In this document: positions 27,243 through 39,900 of the stretch, one piece after another
Layout of the letters: each line of letters opens with the position of its first letter
Numbering within the stretch: position 1 is the first letter of the stretch
Assembly (NCBI GenBank): GCA_013396755.1
Contig: VWZF01007175.1
Span: 135,195 to 199,194 of the forward strand
Origin: Sclerurus mexicanus
Lineage: Eukaryota; Chordata; Aves; Passeriformes; Furnariidae
Direction of reading: 5' to 3'
Length of the DNA stretch: 64,000 bases
The notes under the pieces: model-generated
Told to the model about the DNA's origin: nothing
The model's input: only the letters and a program-made list of their open reading frames with translations
Databases searched by the model: none
Translations under genes and position numbers: made by a program

Positions 27243-27272
27243 CACATGGTGAGAAATGCTTCTCACCATGTG
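27243..27272. repeat. Perfect inverted repeat: 13-bp stem, 4-nt loop
   Basis: The arm cacatggtgagaa (27243-27255) is the exact reverse complement of ttctcaccatgtg (27260-27272) with loop atgc. The stem is too short for a typical microRNA precursor, and flanking bases do not extend the pairing. It may be a small transposon relic or a cruciform-forming site. Confidence 0.92.
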
Positions 27273-30200
27273 ATATTTCAGTATGCTACACTGGGCAAAA
27301 TGGGTGCACTTTCCTGTTAAGAATTTTGACTGCAGTATCTGCAAATTTATGGGTTTCAGTGTATTGGGTATGGTAGTGGTTGATCTAAGGGAGCCCCTTG
27401 GAGAATAGGAGACAGAAGGGTTTTCATGCAGCCTGGCACTGGTGAGCCGCTGTTGGCACATGCTGCTGGAGAAATGACAGGTATTCAATAAACATCACTA
27501 TGGTTAAGAGGAAGATTTAAAGGAGGGAGGGGCTGCAGTGCTATAAACAGGATTTGAAACAAATGTGCTTATTTCAGCCCGTGATTAGTCTGAATACCCA
27601 AGTATTCCGCACCAGTTTTTAAATATCCTTACATGTATTTTCACACTGATGTTCTTCACACAGCATGAACAATAATATTTATGGCATTAATACTGTGGCA
27701 AAATTCTAATTTGAAGCAGGGTAAACCCCAAGGTAGACTCTGCATGTACCAAGGGATGCTCCGTCAGTGTGAAGACCAAAATGTGGCCCCACTGTCAGCT
27801 CCTACAAGCCCTTAGTCCTGCCAGGAGCTTCCTAGAAATCAGTGGACAAAATTCAGGAGGTAAAATATCAGCTGATACTTGATGGGGAGTAAGAGGAGAA
27901 AGGAGAGCTGATGGAGAGAGGAGCGAGGACAGATGATGGAGCGTGTGAGATAGGCAGCAAACAAACGAGTTGTAGAAACCCATGTTTTCAGGCCACACCA
28001 GAAATACGATGCTGACATCAAGAAACGACCAGCTGGATAGAAATTATCCTTACATTATTTTCTTTAGGAGATTTTTTGGCTCTCTGGAGGGTCCTGGGGT
28101 TAATGCGATGCTGAGCTCGTGACGTTGGGGAGTTCTCTACAAAAGCCTTGGAAGGGGAAAGGGACAGGGACGGCAGTGCCCCCTTCCTGGGGTGGGTGGG
28201 TGCCTGGGGAGCACCCTGTAGCACCACATGCCAGCAGCTTTCCCTGGAAGCTCCGGGAAACAGGGTGGTTTCTCTGGGCTCATTTGGACACTGAGTCACC
28301 AGCAGCATCACCACAGACCTTGGAGATGGCAGCTGTCGCTGCCTTTGTAACCAGGGCTGAGACGAAAATATGAAGATAAATAACTCCTCCATATTATTAT
28401 TTTCAGGGAGGCAGACTTGTTTTTTTATTACTCTTTTTATTGTTGGATGTCATAAATATTCCAGAATTATTATCCCAAGGTAGATTTCATTTCATTTACT
28501 TTGAAATGCTTTTGAGGAGGCACATTATTTTATAAGCTGCCAAATGAGTATGACCATTTGTAATGATTTTTTTTCTTCTTTTCTTTAAAATTTGATTTTT
28601 GGATTGAGGACCAGAAACAGAAATATGCTAATTTAAGACATCTGTTGTTTTTCAAGCTATAGGCCCCTATTGGTATTAATGCAATTTTTGTATCGGATTT
28701 GGTATATGGTAGAGAGGGATATTCTAAACTTTTATCATTATATCAAAGAACTATATTTAACTAATTTCTCACACATATGAGCATTGAAAAGTACCCAACA
28801 ATGTTAGGAGTCATAAGAAATGAGAAACCACACGAGACATCTTAGATCTTGGAATGGTTTCCATTACACAAGGTCTTTAACATGAGTTGAAATGCTTTCA
28901 ATGTTTCAAAAAGACCTTTGTCTGCAAGAGAAAGGAACTATCCGTGTGCCCACCGCTTGGACAAAACCTGACATGATTGATTGCGATCTGTGATCGGTTC
29001 ATTAACAGTAATAAGTTGCCATGAATTCCACTATCTCTGCACTTAAAATAAAATGAGTTGAATCTCCTAAGACCTGAAGCTGCAGTGGATTCCTGCAGGA
29101 TCAGGCTGTTGGTGACACAGCTCGATGCCACGTTTGTTCCCGTTCACATTTACTAATTTGCAACCACAAACTCTGGAGCTCAATATGACACGTATCGAAA
29201 GAATAATTAGGCATTGTTACTAGAGATTCTAAAGTGCCATGAGTGTGAAAGGCAACGCACAGGGAGACATTACCTGGGTATTTTTGGTCTGATTCTCCTC
29301 TGGAGGATGCCCATTGCCCATTGTGGTGGGTCAGGTGGGCTCCCTAGGGAAGGGGTGAGAGTCCTTCCCAAGAGCCACCTCCCAGCACCTTCAGGTGTTG
29401 ATTCCCAATGGCCACCAAGAGCGTAAAAACCGTACGAAAAGGAGCTGAACTTGAGCACTGGGTACCCACAAAAACCGGCAATTTTAGACAGGCAATTTTA
29501 CTGTCTGCTGGATACAGACCTTTTAGCTAAAAACCCAAAAAAAGGCAAATCATTTACCAATGGTTTTGCATATTGTGAAGGGTTAACAAAACTTTCATTA
29601 TCACAGTCTATTAAGCCAGGACCAGGAAACAATTTCTAATCAACACTCAGATCTGGGCAGGGATTGTGCAGTCTTTTGTAGGAGGCCTCAGATCTGTGTT
29701 CTCTATTCTCACATGCTCACTTCCAGCTGTTGTCATTGAAATCCCACATAATCTCCCCGGGTCAAAGGGCAGTCATCCATGACTGCCGCTGTTAGGAGGT
29801 TATGCTGATTTCTGTTGTCAAATATTGGCCCTTTTCTCTTTCAATCACTCCCATTCTACTTTTTTTAACAAGAAAGATCCAGCCTAGAATTGTATTACAT
29901 GACTTTAAAGTCTTAAAAGTGTTCCTCTATTGTACTAACACGACATGCCCTGGACGGTCTAATCCATCCTGCTATGGGCCACAAAGAAAGTTCTGGTGCA
30001 TCTTAAAACCTCAGCCAAAGGCAGGTAGGCAAGTCAGAGGCAATAACAGCATCTGTGACTTGTGGCCCTGCAGTTATTTCATAAGGAAATGTGCAATTTG
30101 TCCAAGGTGAGCTATTGCTGTGGCATTAAAATTAAATTGGAAATAACAAGCTGAAATAGGGGTGGGAGCATTTGTCAGGGAAAGAGAGCGGTTTCTGTAT

Positions 30201-31643
30201 CACCTTTAATGTATAATGTCTTGCTTAACTCTTCTATAAAACATCCATGAATTAAAAATGGGGTCTAATTTACCATTAAAGGCTTACCATTATACAAATT
30301 TGAGGAATGCATTTTGCATAAAGCAATTAAAGCACGGCTACTGTGGCAGCTCTGGCCGTGGGTATTTGGGTGCTGTTGGCAAATGCAGATTTCACGTGCC
30401 ATCTCCAGGCCTGCCATGGGCTGGGATACATGGGCTCCTCAGTCTTCTTTGTTTTTTAGGGAACTTAGTAAATGCGGCTTGCCCCCATGAATCTTCCTCT
30501 GTATTTCCAATGTGGAATAATGCTCAAGTTTTTCTCAGCAGTGGTGGGTCAGCCCAGCCGTGATAAACTCACCTTCCAATTAAGCAGAGTGTAAGTGTTA
30601 GGAAGGTCTTGACCGAAGCACGGCTGTTCAGTGTTTTCCTTTTTGCTGGAGAACACAGATTAGGACTAACTCCACGGTCCCCATGCTCCTCAGCTAATCT
30701 TCTGGGATCCTCGGGGTGAGCCGGGTTCCCTCTGATAACATCCCCTCTCTCCAGGCCTGCGTGTGCTGTGTGATACAGACCTTAATTTTCTCATCAACGT
30801 TATTGCTCGGCATTGTTTGTGAAACATGGGATTATCTAGATAGAGGATAAAACCAAAAGGAATCAAGTTGCACTTCGAGCAGAGAGGGCTTTTCTTTTAA
30901 TCAGGCATTTGGTTAAGATAATAGGCTTGAGACCCTAATTGATTATTACTATTTTAAGGTTTTAAGATGGCTATGTATAGTGAGATGCTGAACATGAAAA
31001 AGGCTTTAGAAATGGGTTCACTGCTAGTTTGGGGGACTTGTGTAATTTAAAACGCTGAAAAGGAATCAAAGTCTCCCAAAAAGCTGCTTTTCAAAGCTTA
31101 ATACGTTGTCACTCAGATGGTAGTGGAAGAGAAATAACTGGATTTGGACTTCTTCATCTTCAAAGGAGTAACTCTCTCCCGGTTTCATTTAAGCTTGGAT
31201 TTCAGGAAACCAGCTGTATCTCTGTTTAGAAAATACCTTGTGTATTTGTGGTGCAATCTAACTATTTCAGAGTAAAAATAATACTGTTGGATTACACAAG
31301 GAAGCCTGTTAATTAAATAACAATAATACCTCGAGCACCTTGAAAACATCTTCTGATATTCAATTAAGGAACAATAACCCCATGAACTTTAACCTATAGA
31401 CCATATTCAGACTTTCTACATAAAAGTAATTGCATCAGTCATGATTTTCTCAAGCTACAACACAAGCTCTTGATTGGTAGCTCAACGTCTGAGACTCCTT
31501 TTTACAGCATTAATTGGGAAAGCAGACAATACTCTCCCTGTAAACTCGATTTTAGGACGAAGGTTAGTTGCCTTTGTACACGTTTGCTCATTGAAATAGG
31601 AATGTTTGCTTAATAATTCAAAACAAATAGCACTAGACAACAA

Positions 31644-31758
31644 GCCTAATCCTGATTTCTCCTCTGCCAGTGTAAATTAGGAGAAAATGAGGTGAAACTC
31701 TGTTTGATCAGCGTAGAAAGACTTGTTTAAAACTTCTTTGAGATCAGAATTAGGCTCC
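31644..31758. repeat. Ancient palindromic MITE-like relic
   Basis: The segment contains taatcctgatttctcctctg, ccagtgtaaattaggaga, aggtgaaactctg and ends gagatcagaattaggctc. These match, in order, a palindromic non-autonomous DNA element common in sauropsid genomes. The family name is not certain. Confidence 0.5.
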
Positions 31759-33595
31759 AGCAATTCAAGCCTTTTCTTCTGGCTTCTCCACTGGGATTCG
31801 AAAGAAGAATATATAAATCCTATTATGAATTTTTTCCCCAATTAAAGCAGTCACCAAGTTATGGAAGGATATTTTCCATGTGGTACCTGGCACAATAATG
31901 TTGCACCACGTTTGTACACCATAACAAACATATAATCGGGTAATGGCATATGATTTATTAGTCGCTGTCCTGATCTGCTTTATTCAATTTGATCTTATTA
32001 GCCTGGGGTTTTTCCCCCCACCTTGGGGGAAATATGATCATCCTCCTGAGCTGAAGTGAGATCTTAGGTAACGAGCAAAGTCCTACCAGCACCTAGACTT
32101 GGGCTGAAGGAATGATTCAACAATATAGTTTAATTCCTCCTCAGTGTCTCGGCCCACCTTTATTCGGCAGGACAAGAGCCATGTGCCATAGTCAGACATG
32201 TGAGCAGAATGAAGCACGTGCTGCAGTGGCTTTGCTGAGTCAGGGCCTGCCTGGCCAGCCAGGTGTCTCAGCCTGTCCCCAGAATTTCGGTGAATGAGCT
32301 CTGGGAGGTTCAGCTCTGGCTGTGGACGTAACCTGGCATATACAGCGGTTTCAGTGCCCTGTCTTTGGGACGCTGAGCAAAACCATTGCAGAGAACATAT
32401 TTCAGTGACGTGCCGTATGAAAAGTAAATCTTGTGAGCTTTCAGGATGGTTAATCATCTCTTCAGTACAGGAGCTCGTTAGTGCCAACATCTGCCTATGT
32501 AATTGCCTGACTTTACCTATTTTTTTCTCATTCAGAATAAAGTGGAAGGGCCAAATTGATATATCTTTGACCCCTGTTAATGTTCTCGCCACATATTTTG
32601 TCAGTCCTGCTGTTTCCCAGTCATTCTTCATTTACATTTCTAGCTTCTCTGTCCTGTTTCTCTCATTTTCTTGTTGCACTGTTATCCCAGCTCAGCAAAA
32701 GGGACATTCTTAGGCCTGGATTTTGCAATCTGAGCCATCCAGGCAAACTTTTAAACTTCCAGGGGGCTCTAGCAAATTGCAAATTCACACACAGTGCATC
32801 AAAATAAATTCCTAATACGGCTCTAAGCCAAGGGCATTGCTTTTATGAGTATCAAGTTATTATTAATGATTGGCAAGATGAGCCCCTGATTTCCTAATGT
32901 TTATAAGTAAATAGCAAATTGGAGCATTGTGAAATTCACCTTTCATTTGCGAAATGTTTATTTTCAGTATTGAAGGGTGAAAATCTAATCACACTCGTTG
33001 CATGCTGTTGTTTATTGATTACTATTCCATGTGCAACCATGAGGAATGTTCCTGTAGAAGCAAGCAGACACTTCAAGTAGACCCAAAATAGGAATAATGA
33101 GGTCAGCAGGCCCCAAGATAAGTTATTCAACTTCTTCATGCCCTGAGAGTTAGAATATATTTAAAGTGGCATTTTCGTGTCTGGTTTTACCTGTGTTTGC
33201 CAAGTTAAGGTAACACCGTTCACCGTGCAGCAGTCACATTTTTATTGGATAATTGCAAAAGGCTCTAGACTAATTTAAAAAAAAAATCATCCAAATGTGC
33301 TGCAGTAGCTTAGATTTGGGTTTGGTTTTTTGGGAGTTTTTTCCCTTCCATATTTAAATTTCACCTTCACTCTTGGTGCGGTAGGAACCTGCCTGAGAAA
33401 GGCAGGTGGGAGTGGACACCAGAGCAGAGCCAGGATGGTGCGCTGTGGAAAAAAACAACACGTGCCAGATGTTCGTGGCATTGCTGGATGCACTTCTGGA
33501 AGTCGCTCAGACACTGCCATGATGAGCACAGTGTGAGAAGTTATATAGCATAGACTGGCTTCCCTCCGAAGGGCTCTGCGGAGTTGTAAGCGCCC

Positions 33596-33660
33596 TGGCC
33601 CTGATCCAGCAAGGCACTTAAGCATATGCTTAATTTTAGGCACATGAGTGGTTTCAGTGA
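33596..33660. repeat. Half of an ancient palindromic MITE-like element
   Basis: The wording ctgatccagcaaggcactta followed by agcatatgcttaattttagg and cacatgagtgg is that of a widespread sauropsid palindromic element, of which one arm is retained. The assignment is from recognition only. Confidence 0.55.
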
Positions 33661-34082
33661 AGACCTAAGAGAATTATTTTTAATTCACAGATCATTTAAT
33701 TCAATAGGCAGGTCTGCTGCAGCATATGAAAAGTAGATCTTCGTATTAAAAATACTTGGGAAATTGTCGATGAACAAACGTCGTGGATGGCCAGCAAGCG
33801 TTTCTAAAAGGCAGAATGAGGTAGTCATCACCTTTATTATGGGAAAATACAAAGCAGATGAGGCAAAAGCATTTAGAGCTATCTGAGAGCCACTTCTAAG
33901 TTGAAAATAAGGAAAAATAAAAGCTCGTAAGAACATTTATTCATTTGAAATAGAGAAAAATTTATTCTCTTGATGTAAATAAAAACCTTGTTTGCAGATT
34001 GAGGAATTTGTTTGTGTTGCATTTCAGCATCAATTTCAATATTTTATAGTACATTTATCTACAGCTGGAGCATGACAGATTT

Positions 34083-34161
34083 GTGTATATTTATATGTTT
34101 GTGTACATAATACATATGTATACACACATACACAAGGATGCCCAAAGATATACATATACAC
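34083..34161. repeat. TA/CA/TG-rich imperfect simple repeat
   Basis: Alternating purine-pyrimidine words (tatatttatatg, gtgtacataatacatatg, tatacacacatacaca, atatacatatacaca) fill this stretch. It is a degenerate dinucleotide microsatellite. Confidence 0.75.
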
Positions 34162-34827
34162 AGTTTGAAAACTCATCATTATTGCTGAAGTATAAAAAGA
34201 TGCCTGATGTAGAAACTTGTCTGGAGTCTGTTAGCTTAGCGACTGCGTTCATCTGGCACCGTGGGCTCCTCGCAGAGACAGGGAACTTCTTCTGTGTAGG
34301 AGCAGAATTCCGTGAGATCTTGGCTGGGGATGAACGGCTCACCTCCCTCCAGATCTCTCCCAAACCTTTCCCTGACACATTGCCTGACTGTCCTCTCTCT
34401 GCAGTCCTGCACACAAGATGTATTTCTTTTGCATCCTATTCTCCATGTTGTATCTGCTGTTTCTTTTAAACAGCCCCAAAATAAAGCCAGGAGATCAAGC
34501 GTGCAGCTTGCATTAGTCCTATTGCTCTGGTCATTAGAGGAAGGTGCCCAGGTATTCCCGGGATGAGCGTGGGGTACAGTGGAATATATGGAACGTAGGG
34601 AGATCGCACTGAGCCTGACAAACAATTAACAGCGGAGCAGATGGTGCCCCTGCAAAACATTCAATAATAAATGTGTGCGTGCGCCGGAATCAGTGACTCT
34701 AAGTAGGACAGCCTAAAAAGGTACGGCACTTATCCTGTGGGCAAGTAGGACTTTACAGTTCTTTTAATAATCTCTTTATCCTGCGATTTCTCCTCTGACC
34801 CTGATTTCAAAAGCAGGAGGTCAGCCT

Positions 34828-35130
34828 GGCCGGCCGACTGCAGACCTCCCTCTAATTGAAGCCCAGCTCCGTCCCGCGTGAGCCGTCCCGTCCCACCCCG
34901 AGCACCCGCTCGGGGCCGCGGCCCCAGCGCCGCCGCCTTTGTCACTGATCATGCCCGTGAAAATTAAATGAACGTTTGGTGGTGGGCATGTTTGCAGAGA
35001 AGAAGGAAAATACTGTTATGTAAAGTGCAATCACATTTTGATACTGAGAGTGGAGGCATTCCTTGCACAAGCGAGGCGAGCGTGGACGCGTCCGCCCCGA
35101 TTCCTACAGGCGTCCGCAGCTCGGAGTTAA
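34828..35130. promoter_or_regulatory. CpG island about 600 bp upstream of NFIA exon 4
   Basis: Two CpG clusters, 34828-34935 (cctggccggccgact, cccgctcggggccgcggcc, gcgccgccgcc) and 35069-35125 (gcgaggcgagcgtggacgcg, cgtccgcagctcgg), stand out from AT-rich flanks. Position and composition suggest an intragenic promoter or regulatory island. No initiator or first exon can be proven from sequence. Confidence 0.55.
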
Positions 35131-35740
35131 CACTTCTTACACTGAGATTTATTCTTCTTTTCAAAACCCGGGTTTAAAGGGTAGAATAATTTTAATTTTT
35201 TTTGTGAGAAAGGCCTTCATTTAAATTTTTTTAACCGTCTACTATTTTAAGATTTCCCTGGTGTAACCTTAGAAAAATGAAGAGTACATCTTTAAATCTT
35301 GTTTTGTTTGAATGAATGGGTAGATAATCCTGATCAGATGTTTCTTTAGAGAATAATGTTTAAAACGATTATGGAACTTAGCTGTCCTGTCTGTTTCCTA
35401 GGTACAGTATTTTCATTTCAATTGTGAAGTCATTAGGGGTCATCCAAGGTAACCGTTTATTAAAATAGTCCTCTTTTGTTTCAGATTTCCTGTTGAGATG
35501 CTTTAACATGTAAAAATCTCCCTGCTGATGTGTCATGTTAGCTTTCCTAACCCCTAGATAGAAACCACAAAGCAGCCTACATAGCTGTATGACTAGTTAC
35601 CCACCTACATAAACAATAATTACTGCTAAGTGGGAAATTAGATGTCACATTTTAGGTCTAAATGAAAGTAAAGTATTTGAGAATACTGTCATTAAATGCT
35701 TAAAGCTAATCGCAGCTCTCTCACTCTGTTTGTTTTGTAG

Positions 35741-35815
35741 GACATTTGGGCTTCCAGGACAGTTTTGTCACATCAGGTGTTTTCAGTGTGACTGAGCTAG
35801 TAAGAGTCTCACAAA
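35741..35815 (+). CDS. NFIA: NFIA exon 4 (75 bp)
   Basis: The acceptor is TTTTGTAG (AG at 35739-35740) and the donor is GTAAGT (GT at 35816-35817). The first two bases complete the Gly codon opened by the previous exon, and the last base opens a Thr codon. The product is HLGFQDSFVTSGVFSVTELV followed by RVSQ, identical to the vertebrate NFIA sequence I know. The same stretch is nearly invariant across NFI paralogues, so this exon alone would not separate them. It lies at the start of the transactivation half of the protein. At 75 bp it is phase-neutral. A CpG-dense island sits about 600 bp upstream. Confidence 0.96.
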
Positions 35816-36137
35816 GTAAGTATCATTTTGTGGCTGATTTATGTGGTTTCTGCAATCCCAGGGTTTTTTCTTTGATTCTTATTATGCCCCTTCCTCGATT
35901 CAGAAACAGCATCTTGAAAATTAAGACCCACTTCTGCCCTGTTCTTGCCAGTGGGCAGCATTTATGTGCCACATCTTTTAATGGGTAAAAATAAAACAGA
36001 ATTTTAAAGGAGATTTAAAAAAAAAAACGATTCTGCAAACTTGCATGTGCAAATTGATAAGCTTGTCTGGTACTCTGCTGAAAATGGGCAGACTCCATAT
36101 CAGAGTGCAGACAAATGCCTACAGAAATCAGCTTCTC

Positions 36138-36159
36138 GTGGATCCTTTGGAGGATCCAC
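36138..36159. repeat. Perfect inverted repeat, 9-bp arms
   Basis: gtggatcct (36138-36146) and aggatccac (36151-36159) are reverse complements around ttgg. It lies about 130 bp upstream of a CR1 3' end and is of unknown significance. Confidence 0.85.
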
Positions 36160-36290
36160 AGATTACATTTTAACCAAACCTCCAGAAATTACCTGATGTG
36201 TGCACATAAGCCTGGAAATTTTCTTAATGCTGTTTTTTTTCACATTGTGTTCATCCATGTCATGCGTACATGTCTTTGTGTGTGGTTTTT

Positions 36291-36365
36291 GGGGTTGCCC
36301 AGTGCAAGGACAGGGTCTGGAATTTGGTCCCTTCCAACTCAGGATGTTCTGTGATTCCATGATTT
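36291..36365 (+). mobile_element. CR1 LINE 3' terminal fragment
   Basis: The segment reads ggtcccttccaactcaggat and then gttctgtgattccatgattt, the terminal sequence and octamer-like tail of an avian CR1, in + orientation. It is severely 5'-truncated. Confidence 0.8.
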
Positions 36366-36756
36366 GTACACCTGCAAATTGCTGAAGTCATTAATAATGC
36401 CAACTACTGTACCAACCTCAGCCCTGAGAATCTCACACATCCTGACTTTGCCAGGCCCACGTTTTCCATAAACTGTATGGAATTCTGTCTTCTGGAAGGA
36501 TTTGCTTTTTGACCTTTAAAGAATGCTAATGCCCCCAGCATGAATGACACACAGCAGCATGATCATTACAGGCTTGTCAATACCCACTAACAACAGTGAA
36601 TTAAGAGTACCTGTCACCACCCCGTTCCATTGATCAAAGGTGCATTGATTGTATTTTGCTATGACATAATCCAGATAGTCCAAGATGAGAGTGTGGACAG
36701 TGTCTTGCAGAGACACCACTGCTAAGCCCGGGCTGTAGGTGCTGGTCCTTTGGGGA

Positions 36757-36953
36757 TCTGAGAAATCCTTCCCTGGGAGGGCGGGCAGGCCCTGGCACAG
36801 GGTGCCCAGAGAAGCTGTGGCTGTCCTTGGATCCCTGGAAGTGTCCAAGGCCAAGCTGGAGCAACCTGGGATAGTGGAAGGTGTCCCTGCTCAGGGCAAG
36901 GTGTTGGAACTGTATGGTTTTATAGTCCCTTCCAACTCAAACCAGCCTATGAT
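36757..36953 (+). mobile_element. CR1 LINE 3' fragment
   Basis: Typical CR1 wording occurs in order: aaatccttccctgggagggc, ggcacagggtgcccagagaa, ggatccctggaagtgtccaa, gagcaacctgggatagtgga, aggtgtccctgc and cccttccaactcaaaccagc. Orientation is +. A short internal deletion follows 'aaggccaagctg'. The octamer tail is worn. Confidence 0.93.
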
Positions 36954-39900
36954 CTTTCCTCCAGCTAGAGTGGAGCAATGGGATAACATGATGTTCACCA
37001 ACCACCAGTGCTCCAGGTGAACCACTCACCTATATGTCCCTTTAAGATCTTGGGGTGTGCAACCAATCTCTTTAGCACCAACAGTGACAAAAATGGTTCT
37101 CTTCCCCGATAGCAGAAATATTTCTTTGCGTACTGGCTCTGAGCATGGAGTTTAAGTCCTGCTGGGGCTGGAATCTGACTGGCACAAACCTAGCAGAGAA
37201 TCTATAGTTTTGAATCAGAACACAGAGTTTATGTAAGGATTTTCCTGGTTTATTTCCTCTTTTGGAAAGGCTTACACTAGTAGTAAATTGGCTTTATATT
37301 AAAAAATAGGTTGCTACAAGGAAAGCATGGCAAGTGGGAGATACATGAATGTCAGAGTTACATGACCTGGAGAGAGAAAAAGCGTGAAGAAAACATTTCT
37401 CCTGAGTTTTCTTCCCTGACAACTGGTGGGAATTTTGAGAGAAGGACAAAGTTAAGAGGACTCAGAAGTCAAGAGGAGCTGATGAGTGCTCAGCACATTT
37501 GCAAATCAGTTCACTTACCCAAGTGCTTAACGAGGGGCTTTGGCATCCCCCTCGCTGTACGGAGTGCACAGACTCGCTGGTACCTGGAGGCAGGGTGCAC
37601 AAACCCCAGTTATCACCAGGCTTTGAACATCTCCGTGTTATGTCACTTTATTTCGGTGTGACAGCACAAGGCTTTTGAAGCCCCGAGGATTCACCCTCCC
37701 CCTCTGCAAGGCATCCCACTCCACCACAATCTTATCTGTGCTGTAGGAGCTGCAGAGCTGCCTCTGGACTCTGTCAGCCGTGCTCCATGCATACACTTTT
37801 TCTAGCTAGGAAAGTGCCCCACTCAGGGCTGGAGCCTTCCCAGCCGGTCCCAGCCCCAGTCCCAGCCTCCCCCAGAGCTTGGCATTGACCTCGTCAGCAT
37901 CATGTTTCATGCTTATTAATTTTCCCTGATACTTTATTGTAACTGAACTAAAACACTGGGTATCAGAAATCCTAGCACTCAGCATGTTCTGCAAATTATG
38001 AACTGTGTCTGAGATGTTCCCTCTGCTTGCAGCTGAAGTGCTCCACCTTCAAGGATGGGCCACCTGCACGCAGGGAGAATACAAACTTTATCAGAACTAA
38101 GAAACCAGGTGTTGGTGGGAAAAATAAAAATATTCAGCTTTTACCCGTTCCATACACAGGGGTTTGCACTGTTTTTCATGGGTTCTTTAATAATCCTGGG
38201 AGGTCAAGACCTCAGTTTTATATCCTGTCTACAAGCCAGCACCTCTACCAAAAATAGTGTCCCCAAAGCATATCGGGATATCACTTTAAAACTGACTCAG
38301 AGGGAAGAATGCCAGCAACTGATTTAGCTACACTGCTTTTGATAGCACCCTGGATTTTCCTTGGAGATGCCCCAGACATGTACTGACCAGCCGTAACCTT
38401 GTTTACTTTATGAGGTCTGAGAAGCCCACAGCCTGACATGCCCTGGCTACCCGGTAGGATATGTTTAGTGTCAAGTCTAGCAGCAAGTTCCCAGCAAACT
38501 CAGTATGAATTCGCATGCTCATATTCAAAGAATTATTTAACATAACAGAGCAACAAAGTAATTGCTGCATATTTGCCTAAATTGGCAGGCAAGGTCTTTT
38601 AAAGTTAATATAACCCTTGCTGGGTTGTCTATGTGGTCCTGTGTCCTGATTTGAGACCAGTCCTCTTTCCAAAGAGGTCATCTTTGTGCATGGCCACTGT
38701 CATTTTTCTTTCCACACTTCCTTTTGATAATAAAATGATAGAAATAAGTGATTTCCCCCCAATTTTAACTGGCCTGTGGCTGCTGTTATCTAAAATTAAT
38801 CTTACAAAATATTGTCGGTAGCAATTATGTGCCAGTTTTATTGAGTAAAGTTTGCAGGGGTCCACATGACAAGGAGTCTCAAGTAAGAGCCAGTTGTCTC
38901 CATCATGCAAATCGGGGGAATGAATTAATCAAGCAAAAGGTCAGCTGTTACTATTATCTGTCTTACCTATCAGTGCTGATCATCACACTTTCTGTGAGCT
39001 ATTGAACAAGTCTAGACCGTGTTGGCAACAGAAACTTGCTTTCTTCAGTCCTATAGATGCAGATTTTCTTTCGAAACGCTGCCCAGCTGCTGAGTCTTGC
39101 AGAGCCGAGTAAAACAGAGAAAATAGATCATAGATGTGCATCTGAAAAAACAAAGACTCCTCTCCAGCCCATCTGATGTGGGTGTTGCAGATCATGCTGT
39201 CAGCTCCCCTGCATTATTAGCAGGCAGAGGGTGTGAGCTCCGCTCTAAGTGTTGTCTGTCACCCCAGATACTGAGGACACCCCTCCAGATAACAAAGACT
39301 TCATTCTTCCCTCTCTAGAGAGGTCTGTGCTGACAACAAAAGGCTCAGAGGCAGAAGCGTTGGAGATGTGCAGGTTTGGGAACTGACAGCCAGCTGTTGG
39401 CCAAGTGGAGCCTTCTCCTTTTCTCCCCTTGTTAGGAAAATATTGCACTGGCTGTGGGCAGATATCTGCAGAGCACTGGAAAAGACCCTCTGCAGAAGGT
39501 GCTGGCGGAGGGGTGGCTGCGTACCAAGTGTACAGTCCCCTTCTCTTGGCAGGAGCTGGGAGGTGGTGGCAGGCTGGAGCAGGGAGAGAGGCATGGGGAG
39601 CACATTCCCCTCTTGGCTTTGAGTCTGCACCACGTGCTCTTGTGCAGAGAGAGCTGCTGGGAAGATCTCCTCCCTCGGAGGTCCTTCAAGCAGCCAGATA
39701 AACTGCACTGCCCAGGATGTGAAGAAAGATTTAGGATTTATGAACACTGGCTAGAGCCAAATCAAACATATTTGTTTGGTGGTGTGTTATTTGTCAAAAT
39801 GACATCATTCTTCGTGCTGATAAACAAGGGAATTCTGACTGCACCCTGCACTCAAAATGCCACGCGTTGAGGTTTAACGTGTTGGCTGAGTGCAGTGAGG

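Larger units (their letters stand above)
10804..35740 (+). other. NFIA: NFIA intron between exons 3 and 4 (24.9 kb)
   Basis: This is the largest complete intron in the window, bounded by GTAAGT and TTTTGTAG. It contains a MITE relic at 13167, a MIR-like SINE at 14535, a triple 20-bp tandem repeat at 19761, the Ty3/gypsy RNase H relic at about 21690-22045, a CR1 at 24881, a perfect hairpin at 27243, MITE relics at 31644 and 33596, a TA/CA-rich tract at 34083 and a CpG island at 34828. The stretch 22046-24880 is moderately GC-rich and looks repeat-like but I could not assign it. Stretches 15200-19700, 25030-27200 and 28400-31600 show nothing I can name. Several of these are very AT-rich with homeodomain-like TAATTA/TGATTA words and are candidates for conserved non-coding elements. 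Confidence 0.9.

Noticed and set aside
34730..34945. 71-codon minus-strand frame starting in the CpG island
   Set aside because: Composition reflects GC-rich DNA, and no conserved domain or known protein is recognised.
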